A DNA stretch of 64,000 bases, taken from assembly GCA_911728435.2 (NCBI GenBank), contig OU452206.1:16522297-16586296 (forward strand), given 5' to 3'. The notes beneath the pieces are model-generated. The model saw only the letters and a list, made by a program, of their open reading frames with translations. It made no database searches and was not told the DNA's origin. The stretch is from Apoderus coryli. Lineage: Eukaryota; Arthropoda; Insecta; Coleoptera; Attelabidae. This document shows, piece by piece, positions 22,895-34,780 of this stretch. Positions within the stretch are counted from its first letter, which is position 1; every line of letters begins with the position of its first letter. The position numbers and the translations under genes were made by a program.

Positions 22895-24190
22895 ATGGCG
22901 AATAGTCTTAGCATTGGCGTAACGAAGCAGCAGAAAGATGTTCTAATCATTTTTAACGAATACTTCTGCTCCTGTGAAGCAACGCACACAATCACAATGC
23001 AAAGGAAATTAATAAGAAACTTCAGTGAATGGGCTGAGGCAGGAGGCTGGAAATGCGATACGCAGAATCAGTGGGAACCTATTAATCGAAAACCCATGAA
23101 ACTGGATGTTTTGTACAGTTTAAAACTTATCAACAGCTCAAAAATGGTGTGGGGCCTCGGCAACCTTAAAGGATTGTTACTGCATTTACCCCAACTATTT
23201 GAAAGAGCAAAGGTTGTGCCAAATTTAAAGTCAATGATAAGTTCATTTAAATAACTGCCATCCCATATCCGTCCTGTCTTTTTAAAATTATTTGAACGTA
23301 GTTTCTATGAACAAAAAATAAATGGAAGATTAGCTTCCATCTAAAAATACAGGATTGAAGTCAATAGAACATACAACTATATCAGGTGTCCCTCAGGGTT
23401 CGAACCCCTTCTTCTTCTTACGACGCCGTCTCCCTACGAAGGTTGGCGATCCAAATGGCTATTGTCGCACGAGAAACAGCAGCTCTGAAAATTTCAATAA
23501 ACGTCTGTCCGAGCCATCTGCGCAAGTCTCTAAACCATGAATTCTGTCTACGACCGACCGACCGTTTTTCTTCGATCTTCCCCTCTATTATCAGGCGGAG
23601 AATCTCATATCGCTCGCCCCTCTTGATATGTCCCAGGTACTGCAGCTTTCTCTGCTCTATATTTGTCTTATGTTCCGTCCAGGATACTCCCAGCATTCGC
23701 CTGTAGGCGTACATTTCGAACGTATCGATTCTCTTTTCTGTGGTCGCATCCATGGTCCAACTCTCGCATCCGTACAAAAGAACAGGAAAGATGTAACAGC
23801 GAAGTATTCTGGTCCGCAGTTCCAGACTGAGGTTTCGGTTTGCCAGAAGTGTCCTCATGCTGTTCAGAGTTTTCCGCGCTTGTTCAATTCTTGATCTTGG
23901 ATTGCATTGCTGGTTGACGAGCGTGCCCAGGTATCTTAGAGATGAAACCTGTTCAATAATCTCTCCATGGGTGGCGTTTCTCTGTGTTTTTGAGAATATC
24001 AATAGTCCTTTAATATTATTTTTTTATCGATGATCTTGATCAGTTTTTAGTGTTTGATAAATTGTTTTTCGGTGATGGTATGAAGCTATTTGCCAATGAG
24101 CATCTCCAGGGCGACCTTCAGGGGCATAGTGATGCCGTTACGGGCCTGTTTTCCAAGGAATTTCCGGGCCCACCCCCTCACCGCCACACC
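22895..24190 (+). pseudogene. Jockey-like RT relic split by an insertion
   Basis: The recognisable RT starts at about 23190 with FERAKVVPNLKS, then after a frameshift reads HPISVLS.F.KLFER and YEQKINGRLAS, and reaches the palm motif SGVPQGSN at about 23382-23405. There it is cut by a minus-strand RTE-like fragment. Beyond it, at about 24005, the expected continuation PLIF.LFIDDLDQF and the mutated catalytic box KLFFGDGMKLF follows (FADD changed to FGDG). The frame upstream of 23190 (from 22895) is open but not recognised and may or may not belong. The element has lost its 3' end. Confidence 0.55.
23405..24005 (-). pseudogene. RTE-like retroposon 3' end nested in jockey-like RT
   Basis: A 194-codon open frame of the C-terminal part of an RTE-like RT: QVSSLRYLGTLVNQQCNPR, MRTLLANRNLSLELRTRIL, YGCESWTMDATTEKRIDTF, QYLGHIKRGERYE and VGRRQNSWFRDLRRWLGQ, ending IANLRRETAS. 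The stop is followed directly by (AAG)n at about 23408-23419, again a microsatellite tail. It is the same clade as 9831-10830 but clearly diverged. It is 5' truncated at about 24005 with no stop before that, so it is among the better-preserved retroposon pieces in the window. Confidence 0.75.
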
Positions 24191-24578
24191 CATTGAAAAA
24201 CAAAGTACCAATATGTATACGTTTATTAAGAAATCACACAAACTTAACTAAAGCACAATTTTAAATATAAAAACTAAAAAATATACATGCTATTTCTGAA
24301 ACCGTGCAAGATTGAGAGTTAGTTAAATTAGACAAAAGTTGCAGTTTTTGATGCCTATTTAATATCTCTTTACTATGTAGGCAAATTCTTTTTAGTTTCT
24401 GAAATACAGGGTGATTTGTGAAAAACGCCGAATTTTATTTTCTTAAATATTTTGAAAACTATTGATTTTCAGGAAAATGTAGCAAGCCATCAAAATTTCA
24501 CTGAAGCTACTACAGGAACTGAAATTTTCAATTAATATATATTCCATTAGGTCTTTAATCGATTTTATCTTACATAAA

Positions 24579-24737
24579 TCATCCTGAAACAAGTTGAGAC
24601 GATATCATTTCGGAAATGTCATCGGAATATTTGACGTACAATTCCTGACCCATCCGATACAATTCAGCTAACACATCTGCAGATAATCCACGAAAAGTTT
24701 TGCAAATTTCCCTTATCCCGGACGTTCTATTTTTTAA
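24579..24737 (-). CDS. Candidate terminal coding exon, function unknown
   Basis: On the minus strand an acceptor-like ataatatctcag is followed by 52 in-frame codons ending in TGA at 24579. The peptide is free of low complexity and contains SGIREICKTFRGLSADVLAE and YVKYSDDISEMISSQLV, an amphipathic, plausibly helical composition unlike the random frames around it. I do not recognise a family. It may be the last exon of a host gene whose other exons lie to the right, or a fragment of an element I cannot name. An AATAAA-like signal lies about 145 bp downstream (near 24437). Confidence 0.3.
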   Translation of the reverse strand, partial: LKNRTSGIREICKTFRGLSADVLAELYRMGQELYVKYSDDISEMISSQLVSG

Positions 24738-25889
24738 CTGAGATATTATAATAACGTTGTATACAAAACTTTTATTTTGAACCAGTATTCAGAACAAAAC
24801 AAACAACCTAACGTGAGTACAGACTCATATTGGGGAATCCCTAAAAAGCGGAACAGCGCCAGCACCGCGGCGCGGCCCAGAGCGGAATCTAGAGGTAGAG
24901 GCTAAGCTAGAGATCAACTAGAGAGCCAAGTAGAGGGCAGCACAGTGCAGGGGCGCCAGGGAATTTTGAATAGGCAGTACCGTACTAACTAAAGAAAATT
25001 GAAAATCAAGTCAAATAAATGTAAAAAGATCAGAAAATCTATAGCCATTTACTATAGAAGAGATGCAGAATCCAGTACCGGGCTTCTTGAGGATACCGGG
25101 CTCGTGTTCCACATGCGGAACACTGGGCACTACGCCCCTGGCGACCTTGATCGCTGTGACACTTCGCGTGACCTTGTGATAGTAGCAAATGAATCTCATA
25201 GTTATGGTTTTCTTATCACAAATTGTAAAGGTATAATTATTACTATTAGTTGTGATCAGATTCCTGACATAAGGATATATAAATTGTAGACATCTTCCAG
25301 TTGAGTTGCCGCATGAAAGACGCTGGTATAAGTGAACCTTATAATATTTTAATAAATAGCCAAATATACTCGCATTTAAAAAAAATTCGGGAGGTACTAA
25401 TAATTAAAGAATCCTCGTAACTCGAGACTGAAAATTTTCATTACGACGCGACGTGTAATTAAATTATATTTAATTCCATGAACTAAAAGTAATAATTACC
25501 ACAAAAGCTATTTACTTACTCTACATTTACTTTACATTTCACCTATACCATGACATTTTTGAACCATTTATTATTAGTGCCCTCAATTACTTTTTATTAT
25601 TAAAGCAATTGTATTGGGTAAGAGATTTCAGCGGAAATTAAAGATTTTATAACCTACAATACATATTTGACACATTAGGTTATTTATGGTTTGGCTTTTA
25701 TTTAAACAGAAGGCGACGTCGACGCACGGTCGGCGGCCGGCGGTCAAAACTATACTCGATTTATGAATAGCGTTAGTCATTACCTGTTTAGCAACGGTGT
25801 GTATGGAAAAGAATGCGCCAAATTTATGCTTGCTAACGTTTAACTGCGTTCACGCCAAGTGGCTCTGAAGAAGAAGAAGATTACAAAAC
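24738..25889. other. No gene; two GC-rich patches
   Basis: Unusually GC-rich sequence for this window at 24840-24965 and 25712-25745 (runs of CG dinucleotides). They could be LTR or transposon ends or CpG promoter remnants. I find no partner repeat and no supported frame. Confidence 0.3.
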
Positions 25890-26292
25890 TCCAACATTTT
25901 TCAAACTATTTGAACGAATCCTAAGCAAAGTTCTAACAAATGACTACATACTAATCGAACATGAATTCTCTTAAATCACCAACCTATAAGAGAGCGTCAT
26001 ACTATGAAAACTTTCATTCATTTCATTTCATTGTCGGAATCGCGATGTATTCTGTGGATGACGTTGATCACGCTCTGTTTTCGAAACTTTTGTTTGCTAG
26101 TATCTATTCGCAATTTTTTCAGTTATTGTTAATCTCTGTTGTGTTACTTGTAATGTAATTACGTGATATTTTCATTTACTTGTTGCTACTTGTATTATAT
26201 TTGTTACTTATTACGTTAGGTCGTTAAGCACCTTGTAAGTTTATTTTGTATATTGACGTTGCCGATGCGACTGTATTATTATTATTATTATA
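25890..26292 (+). pseudogene. Non-LTR retroposon, internally deleted copy
   Basis: A short RT fragment FFKLFERILSKVLTNDYIL (the segment after the NYRPIS motif in jockey/CR1 RTs) stops at HEFS, then changes to sequence without RT motifs and ends in a 3' tail (ATT)n at 26274-26292. I read it as one 5'-truncated, internally deleted copy, but two fragments side by side is also possible. Confidence 0.4.
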
Positions 26293-27252
26293 ACTTTCGA
26301 ATCCCTCAGTATTAAAGAAGTTTTGTTAAACCCCATTTAGAAACAGAGCCATCGAAATGTCACCTTTTATCTATGCCAGTAAACTGAACTCATTAATCTG
26401 TGAGTATATCATGACATATTATATGTTGTCTCGAATATAACCGCTCACATCAAGTTTATTATCACGATTAGAAATAAATTAAAGCTGTGGAATCATTTGT
26501 CAGCCGACGGCAAGCTATTCCAGAATTTATAACAGCAGCAATGGTACGCCAATTAAATGATACATCACAAATTGTGGACAAGCATGAGCGCTATGCGCTG
26601 GGACACTATGAGGTCATACATATACAAAAATGTATGAGAGTGACATATACATATTGTTGCCTACCCCCATCAGCATACAGCGTATGTGCTTTTTTGTGGT
26701 AAATTTTTTCATTTCCAGATTTTATTTTTGAATTGATAGATGTGGTTAATCGAGCATGGATGCTCACTTTGCTCCATAGGTAACTGATTAGTCGATATGA
26801 AAAAATTGCCTGTTATACAAGGCAGTTGATACTTGATTCGTGATGAATAATTAGGATTATTAAAACCGCATCTGCTCCATATTTGTCACAAAAGTTAGTT
26901 TTGTGATTTTTATGAAATATTCCATTTTTGCGAGGAGTATACATATAATATGTAATATTGAATTAAAATTGCGTCAACTACACAAAATCTAATTTATAAT
27001 CACTGTAAGTGCTAAATTAATCAATAAAACACGTCACCATCCACGTTTCGATATATAAGCATGTCATCATTAGTGGTATAATATAAAGAACAAGAACTCT
27101 CGACTAAACTAAGTAAAAAGGTTCTTGCTTTGTTTACTCAGTTTAGTAATGCCTTAATAATAACGATTTTTTGGGAATTATGTGAGAATCCACATTTTAT
27201 TTTATTAAAAAGGACAAAACAAAACAAAATAACTAATAAAACTAACTAACTA
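26293..27252. other. Unrecognised open frame, no assignment
   Basis: 26487-26702 (+) encodes 71 residues including SRRQAIPEFITAAMVRQLND and HERYALGHYEVIHIQKC, which look protein-like but match no family I know. A minus-strand TGATGA...CGAAAC motif lies at 27041-27075. Confidence 0.3.
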
Positions 27253-27431
27253 AGAGACAGTCAATAAAATTAGTTTATCAATTGTACAAATATTTAAAAT
27301 CATGGGCGACTTGCCCTTTCTATTCGAAATTTTTAACATAGAAAATAATTTTTCTTTGCCTAATTAATACAACCACATACATTTTATTGTTTTAGCTTTC
27401 AAATTACGGTCTAATTTGATTGACTGTCTCT
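27253..27431. mobile_element. Tc1/mariner-type MITE, 179 bp
   Basis: Terminal inverted repeats AGAGACAGTCAATAAAATT (27253 on) and the inverse ending ATTGACTGTCTCT (27431) match over about 19 bp with one mismatch. TA dinucleotides flank both sides (27251-27252, 27432-27433), as expected for a TA target duplication. No coding capacity. Confidence 0.65.
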
Positions 27432-28424
27432 TAGTGCACTGAGTTTTACCAGTTATATTGTTGTTTTGTCTTTTTTTAATATAGACAAGTTAAAAAAAAA
27501 CACTAACTAAAATTTCACCCCTATACTAGCAATTGGGTGTTCCTGGTACCAAGTAAAAAATTGAATCTTTGCTCCGATATGGTTAAGACACCGTTTTTTG
27601 GTAAAGTTTGTGACTGATGATAAAAGCTACTGCTTTCGAAACATCTTGCACCTAGAGTGATTTTTGGATGAATACATTTGTAGAGATGACGTTTTGTTTG
27701 CTTTGTTTTAACACATTGCGCTCGACTGAGAGATTGGTCTACTTCTTAAAGTTAATTAAAATTTGATGCTGCTGCTGTTTGGTACTTGTTATCAACATGT
27801 TGTTTTATTGAAATACCTTGTTTTAAGAAATTTGGTATTAAAAACTCGTGCGATACTACTTAGTAAATTTTCCTGCATAATTTCCAAATGAACTTAGTTT
27901 AATCTAGCAGCGTAAAAAGCTCTTACATAACACCAATCATATCTATCTACCAACCATGTTCAAAAACTGTCTATTTTCTACTGCTTATTACTCTCAATTA
28001 GTTTTATAAACGACTCTAAAATTGTACGCAATTAAATTTCATGGTGGTGTGCGCGCGGTAGCTTTTTGTTGATTAAAATTTTAAAGCTTTTCAGACTTAT
28101 AGGTATATTTTATATGGCTCCTGCTGTTATAACTTCCCACTACACTGCATGTTTTGGCTGTTCCGTTATTGCATATACTGCCGAGTTATTAGTAATACTA
28201 ACTATTATTAGGCGTAAAGCCGCACTAAGTGTTGGCAATAAAAGCAACGCGTAGGTATGTCAACAAAATACTAACAAGCAACTATTAAGCTATGGGACGA
28301 CACTCATAATCTGACCCTTAATTAATAATTAGTCTGCGTCAAAATTATGTATGCACTATGCAATTTAATGACATGACAACTGCAACTAATGAAACTGTCA
28401 ACAAAAAAATGTTGTTGGGTTAAA
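27432..28424. other. No gene; hammerhead-like motif
   Basis: CTGATGA at 27614 and CGAAAC at 27637 are joined by a possible AAAGC/GCTTT stem. About 27745-27795 shares a repeat (CTGTTTGGTACTTGTTATCA) with the minus strand of 50120-50175. No coding signal was found. Confidence 0.3.
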
Positions 28425-29400
28425 ACAAGGCTTTATTTAAAAAGTTCATGTAAGCCTTAGATTCTAGTAGAGACGTATAGGTCCTATATAATGGGAAGTT
28501 CACCACAAGGTGCTCTACCACTTAACCCTGACATAACTTAACACAATTTCAAGCATTACACCAAATTCATAAATTTTATGCACTAAATGTGCTCCTTGAA
28601 ATAAACCAAGTAAATTTAAATTGAAGAAATATAAAAAAAAAGACAAAATAAATAGCATACAATGCACTATGAGCACCATAACAAGTCAAAGTTCGTTATT
28701 CTGCTGTTCATATAAATACTGACAAACACAGCATCGAGACTCAGCCAATTTCATCAACTTCAGATTTGCCGGTAAGGAATTGTATGGTTTCGTAACATCG
28801 TATGAGAATCCCTTCTGAAATAGAACTGACCTATGGATTAGAGGAGTTATGAGACCACGAGATCGAACGTTAACATGATGCACATCTGTACGAAACTCTA
28901 TTTTATTAAACAAGTAAGGTGGTGTTTTATACAAGATTATTTTATGATAGAGACAGAGAGCGTAATATTTGAACATGTTTCTCATATTAAGCCACTTGAA
29001 ATCCACAAGTTTATGAGATATATGTTCTTATTTTTTAATTCAAAAACAAATCTCATACAAGAATTTTGCACACGCTGCAGCCGACCCATTGTGTCAGCAT
29101 CAAGACAGGGACCAATTAGTGGTGCACCATAGGTAAATTGAGACCAAAACAAGGTCTCAGAAAGCATTTTTTTTTGTGGTTATATTAAGGGACGAACTGT
29201 GAGGGTATACACGTCTTAATGCCAGATAGGCTTTTCGAATGTTCGCAGTGCACTGCTCACGAAACCTCAAAGTTGTCTCCATAATTACTCCTAGATTCTT
29301 TGCACTGCTAGCAAACGGAATAGAATCATCTCCCTTCTCAATTCTCAAAGCCTCACTAAAAAAGTCATAGCCAATCTTCTTTGCAAATAGATTTTTTTTT
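28425..29400 (-). pseudogene. Jockey/CR1-like retroposon 3' end
   Basis: The C-terminal RT region is read in three frames on the minus strand: SAKNLGVIMETTLRFREQ, then YGAPLIGPCLDADTMGRLQ with RVQNSCMRFVFEL, then YYALCLYHKIILYKTPPYL and KPYNSLPANLKLMK before the stop at 28686. An AATAAAG signal (28431-28437 inverse) closes the 3' region. It is 5' truncated near 29400, with frameshifts near 29165 and 28990. It belongs to the same broad group as 42772-43526 ('HKIL..KSPPYL', 'R.DVHNINVR'). Confidence 0.75.
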
Positions 29401-29716
29401 AATGACTCTGATCTCCCCCTAGTGGCCCCAAACTCTTCATGAAGTTAATGATCTCTCTAATAACCAATTCAAATTGTCCATGTGGCGTCCAATGTGTGGC
29501 ACGTAGCGCCGTCCTATGTCGTCCGCGTCCATATCGTTCAATTTGACCAATAACGTGAAAACACAACCGTTATGCTGTGTAGGCTGCAATATCGTCTCGA
29601 GGATTGATTGATCAGTGCTTTTATACGAGACGAGAGCGGTCGTGCAGTTACAGGAAATTCAGAACGTTATTTGATATTAAATAACACGGAGCGTCGGCAC
29701 ATAAAGGTGAAATAAA
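29401..29716. other. No gene seen
   Basis: CG-richer stretch at about 29480-29540 without a recognisable frame. Confidence 0.25.
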
Positions 29717-29800
29717 TTGGCTTCACGCTGCCAATATTTGAGCCCTATTGATTTCTTTTTATGTGAATATGTAAAATGGCAGCCATCGCAGAGTCTCGAT
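29717..29800 (+). pseudogene. Mariner-like transposase C-terminal scrap
   Basis: ASRCQYLSPIDFFLCEYVK corresponds to the 'W..RSPDLSPLDFFLWGYVK' block around the last catalytic acid of the IS630/mariner-like transposases also seen at 3690-4200 and 41965-42215. The tryptophans are mutated and the remaining frame is unrelated. It is too short to place the element ends. Confidence 0.45.
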
Positions 29801-30995
29801 GCCGAGCTGAGAAACTTACTTTTTAGATACCCGCAGTATTATAAACCGATAAACTATTATCCCCGTAATCAAAAAAGAGATGAAACCAAGCTGCTGCATA
29901 ACTTCTTCAACCAAACGTCTTCGGCAATGTAAGACCTAGATTTTTGTGCCATATATAACCCTTCGCAGAGCTGAATTTTTAACCCCTTAAGCAGTTTTTT
30001 GGATTCTTTTATTTTTTTTTCTAATACTCCTCTTGCTGAGAAATAATTTGAGCCTAGTGAGAATGCCTGACACCTTCTGGGTTACGAGCTATAACCATTG
30101 ATATATTAACATACATGGCTGGTAATCTCAGTTTTTTGGATTCTTTCATTTTTTTTGCTAGGCAACTAGAGGGATATATTTATTACGCACGGGTAAATTT
30201 CCTGGTAATGACAAAAGTAGCGTCGGCCATGAAAAATCACCATAGCAACGCCGACACTACAAACACACCAAATTGACAGTTTAGGTATTTATAATTAATA
30301 ATAATTATTATAATTAAGGATTTCGCTAATTTTAAAACACAAAAAGAGTGATAGTGAATATAGTTTAACATCACGAAGTCAATTTAATACTTTTAAATTA
30401 TTTTATTTAGGCTTACGCCAACAGGGGTAAGGTAATATTTGCAGAAAATGCTCGATACAATTGCATAAGAATGTAAACATTGTCCTTCTCACATACGAAC
30501 ACTGACTGAATGGCTAAAAATCCACTGCCGCCACACGAAAGCTTAAACCCAACAGTGACTGAAAATCACTAAAATTAATTCCACGTTATGTTATGTTTCC
30601 AAGCTTTTAGGGTGGAAACAAGAACCAAATCTGATCGTTTTATATTTGGAAACAGTAAATTTAATAGAAACAATCTATAAGTTAGAATGTTTGTACTTCA
30701 ACAATTCAATCAAAAAATCAATCTATAAATTGGTCCATCTTCTCGACATACAGCAGAAAAATATTGTTCCCATTTCTATCTTCCATAAAATATATAAAAC
30801 GGGATCGAAGATAATATATGTGAGCACATATCCCGAACGAACAAATCTAATTGTTTCATATTTTCTATCTTAGCTTTTTACATGGAAATCGCAACGAAAA
30901 AAATATATTTTAAGAAACCCCAAATTTTATTAGGAAATAAGCCATTTCTTTCAGAAATATTGGGGTTGTATCGCAATTTGAGGTCACATTATTAC
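29801..30995. other. No gene seen
   Basis: AT-rich sequence. A 27-bp phrase AGTTTTTTGGATTCTTTTAT at about 29994 recurs at about 30131, a minor direct repeat. No gene is supported. Confidence 0.3.
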
Positions 30996-31214
30996 CAGTG
31001 GCGGCTTGTGGTAATGCGTGAAGCATAACAAAAAATAAAGTCTGCTATGCTATGCTTACTGCAATTAAACGCTGGCAACTATGTTTATATAAAGAGCGAG
31101 AGACGGCCGTCAGGAGGGTGTATCTCGTTGTATATTGGATATATGCCGCAGTGGCATCGTTGCCCATTTAGATGAAGCTTTGCTTCAGCTGCTTCATAGG
31201 ACAAGCCGGCACTG
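30996..31214. mobile_element. hAT-type MITE with perfect 8-bp target duplication
   Basis: A 219-bp non-coding element that begins CAGTGGCGGCTTGT and ends ACAAGCCGGCACTG, an inverted pair with one mismatch over 14 bp. It is flanked on both sides by ATTATTAC (30988-30995 and 31215-31222). An 8-bp duplication with CAGTG...CACTG ends is diagnostic of hAT elements. Removing it restores the target CACATTATTACCAGG. The perfect duplication implies a fairly recent insertion. Confidence 0.88.
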
Positions 31215-31505
31215 ATTATTACCAGGATTACATTCTCTATTTTTATAAACGGACACTAGATGGCGCTGTTGAGAGTGAGAGTTTTAAGACATCATATGCA
31301 TGCAAAGATGCATTAAATCGCTTCAGCCAACTTTTTGTATTATTGGAACACCATCAAAGAAGACAGTGTACAGGGTGGCCAAAACTGGACGATTTTATAT
31401 TTATTGTTGAGATATATTGTTGTTAAAAGCGTTAGTTATTAATTGTTACAATAAAAAGTCTTGTTGTGTGTTTTTAAAAATATCCTATTTATCACTCCTA
31501 TCGAA

Positions 31506-32183
31506 TTTTCAGTAGTAACATCCATAGAGTCTTGATAATACCGTGATAATTTTGTCATAGAGAATGCCGAAAACGTGTTGCTTGATAATAGCCCAAGGCC
31601 GCAGACCGCGGATGATTTGGTCCACATTATTAATTGTGTTATTGCCTACCGGTATATTGTCAAACCATGTGTCACTTTCGGATTTCCAGAAACGACTTGG
31701 TCTCAAGAATAGGCGACTGGAAGTAATATTTTTCCCCCTTTTGGACAATAATTTATGGAATAACCGAACAGGGCATGTACTTTCGTTTGCAATATTTGGA
31801 ACAAGCCACTTACTATTTGTACAACTTTTCGATCCTCCTTGGCATGTTTTACTGAATATTGGATTGTATTCAATTCTGTTGGTTTCCATCATCCATCATT
31901 ATTTTTCTCAATCGTGAAATAATCTATAAGGCAATCAGCTGGTTCACCACCTCGCCAAGCTAACTCAGCAGCTACAATATGGTAAAAAAAATTTTGTAAA
32001 CCTTCTGGTGTACAATAATCCCATAATCCAATGATTCTTGCCAAATCACTTGAACTCAAATTTGATGAACTGCATTTTCGTTTGTTTGGATCCTGCTGTA
32101 ATCTTTTACGTTTTGCATTTCTTGCATCTCGCGCATTTTTGAATATCACACTGGTAAACGGGTCGAATACAATTTTGAAGTCA
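31506..32183 (-). mobile_element. Crypton-like element, copy C (doubly deleted)
   Basis: On the minus strand copy C starts abruptly at DFKIVFDPFTSVIFKN (32183), carries RDARNAKRKRLQQDP, AAELAWRGGEPADCLIDYF, then an indel/stop after IEKNNDG. It continues as FSKTCQGGSKSCTNSKWL and CPVRLFHKLLSKRG to NVDQ, and at about 31615 jumps straight into the loop of the 3' foldback (GCGGCCTTGGGCTATTATC). The HxxR, GH and tyrosine are all deleted. The jump shows that the hairpin travels with the recombinase gene. It ends in TGTTACTACTGAAAA at the 3' side. Confidence 0.82.
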
Positions 32184-34597
32184 GGCTCAATGTCACTCCC
32201 ACGGGGACAAACAAACTTCACGGGATTGAGTTTTTGGTTTTAAGAAAAGAAATGCCTTGATGCGTTTTCGCTATTATAGGACACGTTACATTAAACTACC
32301 TAATAAATCATTGTGTTTTCTTCGACTAACCCTCCTTGTAAGTTGAAAATAATTTTAAAACGAAAACATAAATTAAAGTTTTCTTTTTAGTCGCCAACGA
32401 ATAACACAAGTGAGAAAATAAGCCGTACAAAGTACGTTATTTCTCTAGCCGTAGACACAACATAATGCCTGTACATAATAACATGGTATTTTATATTTTT
32501 ATCGGACTTTTATCAAACTATTTCCCGAAAGCTTTTCCCGTTGCAATGTCGAAAGAATTATTAGGTTAGCGTAAGTTTTATGCGGTAGAAAAGAAAGCAT
32601 AGTACAAGTGTATAGTAAAAAAATGACCGTGTTCGAGATTCTATCAAATCTACAAAATTTTATGCCAACATTTTCTGAAAATTTTAGTGCCGTAAACAAA
32701 AATTTTTCTGGTCTACTATATCTATTTATTTGTTGTCATCATTATTCTCATCACAATGGATATAAAATTTTAGAATAAGGACACTAACTGTTGTATATAT
32801 TCGAGCAACGTATCGACGTCTGAAGAACGATCAGATTAGCGCCGAAACGTTGCGTGAATAGAAAACTGTTCCATTTACAAGTATCTTTATTATACAGTGA
32901 GTACCCAAAGTCACGCATAAATTCGATAAAAGTTGAACACTCGCAGTTTGAAACAAGTTGATTGACATAATTTATATATGCGTCAACAATTTCCGATTTC
33001 GCTTCCGGACCCTAAAATTTCCGCATCTTTCAGAACCCTGTGTATAACTTAACAAGCCATTTAAATGCTTGACCTTATCCTGATAGAAATATTTTATAAA
33101 TTTTGTATAAATTATAAAGAAAAAAAATAAATTATACTTACTTGTGACAGACATAAAAACAAATAAAATGTAAATAATATAAATGCAGGTGTGTTGTTGA
33201 ATTTTCCTCCCACAGATTACCGTTTTCGATTATTTTATAACAATAACAACAATTGAAGTGGTTTTACTTTACCAGGATCTCTTTGAAAAATGTACAAAAG
33301 AAATAAATAAAATATAGAAATTTTATTCACATTTTACTTCAAATTTCCACGAATTTTCATAAGAAATCTTGCTATACTCGTACTTATGCTAAAATCAAAT
33401 GAAAAACGTTCTTTTTAACATATAAACCCGAATATATTTGCATTTCTCATTACTTTTTGGGGATCTTTATATTAAGATAATTCAGTTCTTTGAGACAAAT
33501 CAATCCATTTATAGGAAAAAAAAACTGCCTGAATTTGTATGTCAATATGCTGGGTTGTGGTGCTCATAAGGGAGTTACAGGTTGTCAAAGTTTTGAAAAT
33601 TTCCTATTTTTTTTTTATGTATTTTCATGATCCTTTTAAATAACAAATCGAAATTTAGTACAGGGGTAGGGTGAGCAAATTTCACAGCGTGATTTGAATT
33701 TTTTGTCATTTTCTTTTTTCCTTCATATGTCCCTTAGTTAGTGATGCTAAATACAGTGGTGTACCCTATCAACTTTTATTTTCCCAAATGGGACACCCTA
33801 TATATCAAAGTATCACTAGTTTCAAAATTTTATTCTCATTATAACCCTGTACACAGCCTTCTTTAGCGTAGCCATGAACAAGTAAATTTGGCAACGTGGA
33901 ATCCAAGTCGATTGTGGGTGTTTACATTTGTAAACGTGTTTATTGAGCTTAATTAAAACAGTTTTTGATAAAACTAGTAGTGAAGTGCGTTTATAAATCT
34001 ATCGTCTACATTTTGTGTAAGTTACAATACCAAATAAAATGTTAGTTTGAAAATAAAGTAATTTGTTTGGACTCTTTAACAAGCCTACTTAGTGAAAATG
34101 TATTTTATTTTAGTAAAGTAAACCAAACGAATTCTTAAGGGTCTTCTTAAATAGTTAATTCTAAATTCTCATTTAATTAATACCGGAATCCAAACTCCCA
34201 AATTATAATTTAATATTTTGTTACTTAAAATTAAATTAACTTCACCAGCCTGGTTCAATCCAGGCAATAGAAAATGTAATAAGCGTTGTATACTGATGCT
34301 ATTACTGCGTCCAATAAGTATAATGTGTATTATCCCATTTTAATAATATGCGAAATTAAACTTTAAGGTTACCCCTATTGTTCCCTATCCAATATTGTCT
34401 TATTCATCAACGTACTGGTTGCTACTGTTGTCAACCCTTTCAGTTTGCAAATTTAATAACATTGGAAATGCGTGTTTGGTGGTCCACGAGAATTTATTAA
34501 AGTTTTTTTTTACTGAAGTAATCTGTTATGAAGAGAAGTTCAATCGATTTTGAGAATTAAATAGGTTTACTCCACTAAAAAAAAAAAAGTATTTTTA
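32184..34597. other. No gene; scattered motifs
   Basis: AT-rich sequence. A CTGAAGA...CGAAAC motif lies at 32820-32848. TACAGGGTG-type end variants lie at about 33790 (GGGACACCCTATATA) and 33844. No frame is supported. Confidence 0.3.
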
Positions 34598-34780
34598 TAT
34601 ACAGGGTGATCCAAAAAAGGTTGTGCTCATTATAAAGTACAAGTAAATTAAAATTTAAAGCAAAACAATTGATTTTTTAAGCAAAAATAACTCTGGAGGC
34701 AAAACTCATTTTAGACTAGGGGGCCTCTATATGCCAAAGCTCCTTAAGTTTGGCACAACCATTTTGCTACAACCTGTATA
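34598..34780. mobile_element. Mariner-type MITE with TACAGG ends, 183 bp
   Basis: It opens TATACAGGGTGATCC, continues AAAAAAGGTTGTGC, and closes with GGCACAACC...ACCTGTATA, giving imperfect inverted repeats of about 30 bp. TA or TATA borders both ends. It is one of the few TACAGGGTG ends here that can be paired. Confidence 0.7.

Noticed and set aside
23390..23406. tRNA T-arm-like string GGTTCGAACCCC
   Set aside because: No cloverleaf can be built around it, and it falls at the junction of the jockey-like GVPQGS motif and the nested RTE-like tail.
24840..24965. GC-rich block considered as an LTR or CpG promoter
   Set aside because: No second copy, no TG...CA ends, no primer-binding site and no adjacent 5' exon.
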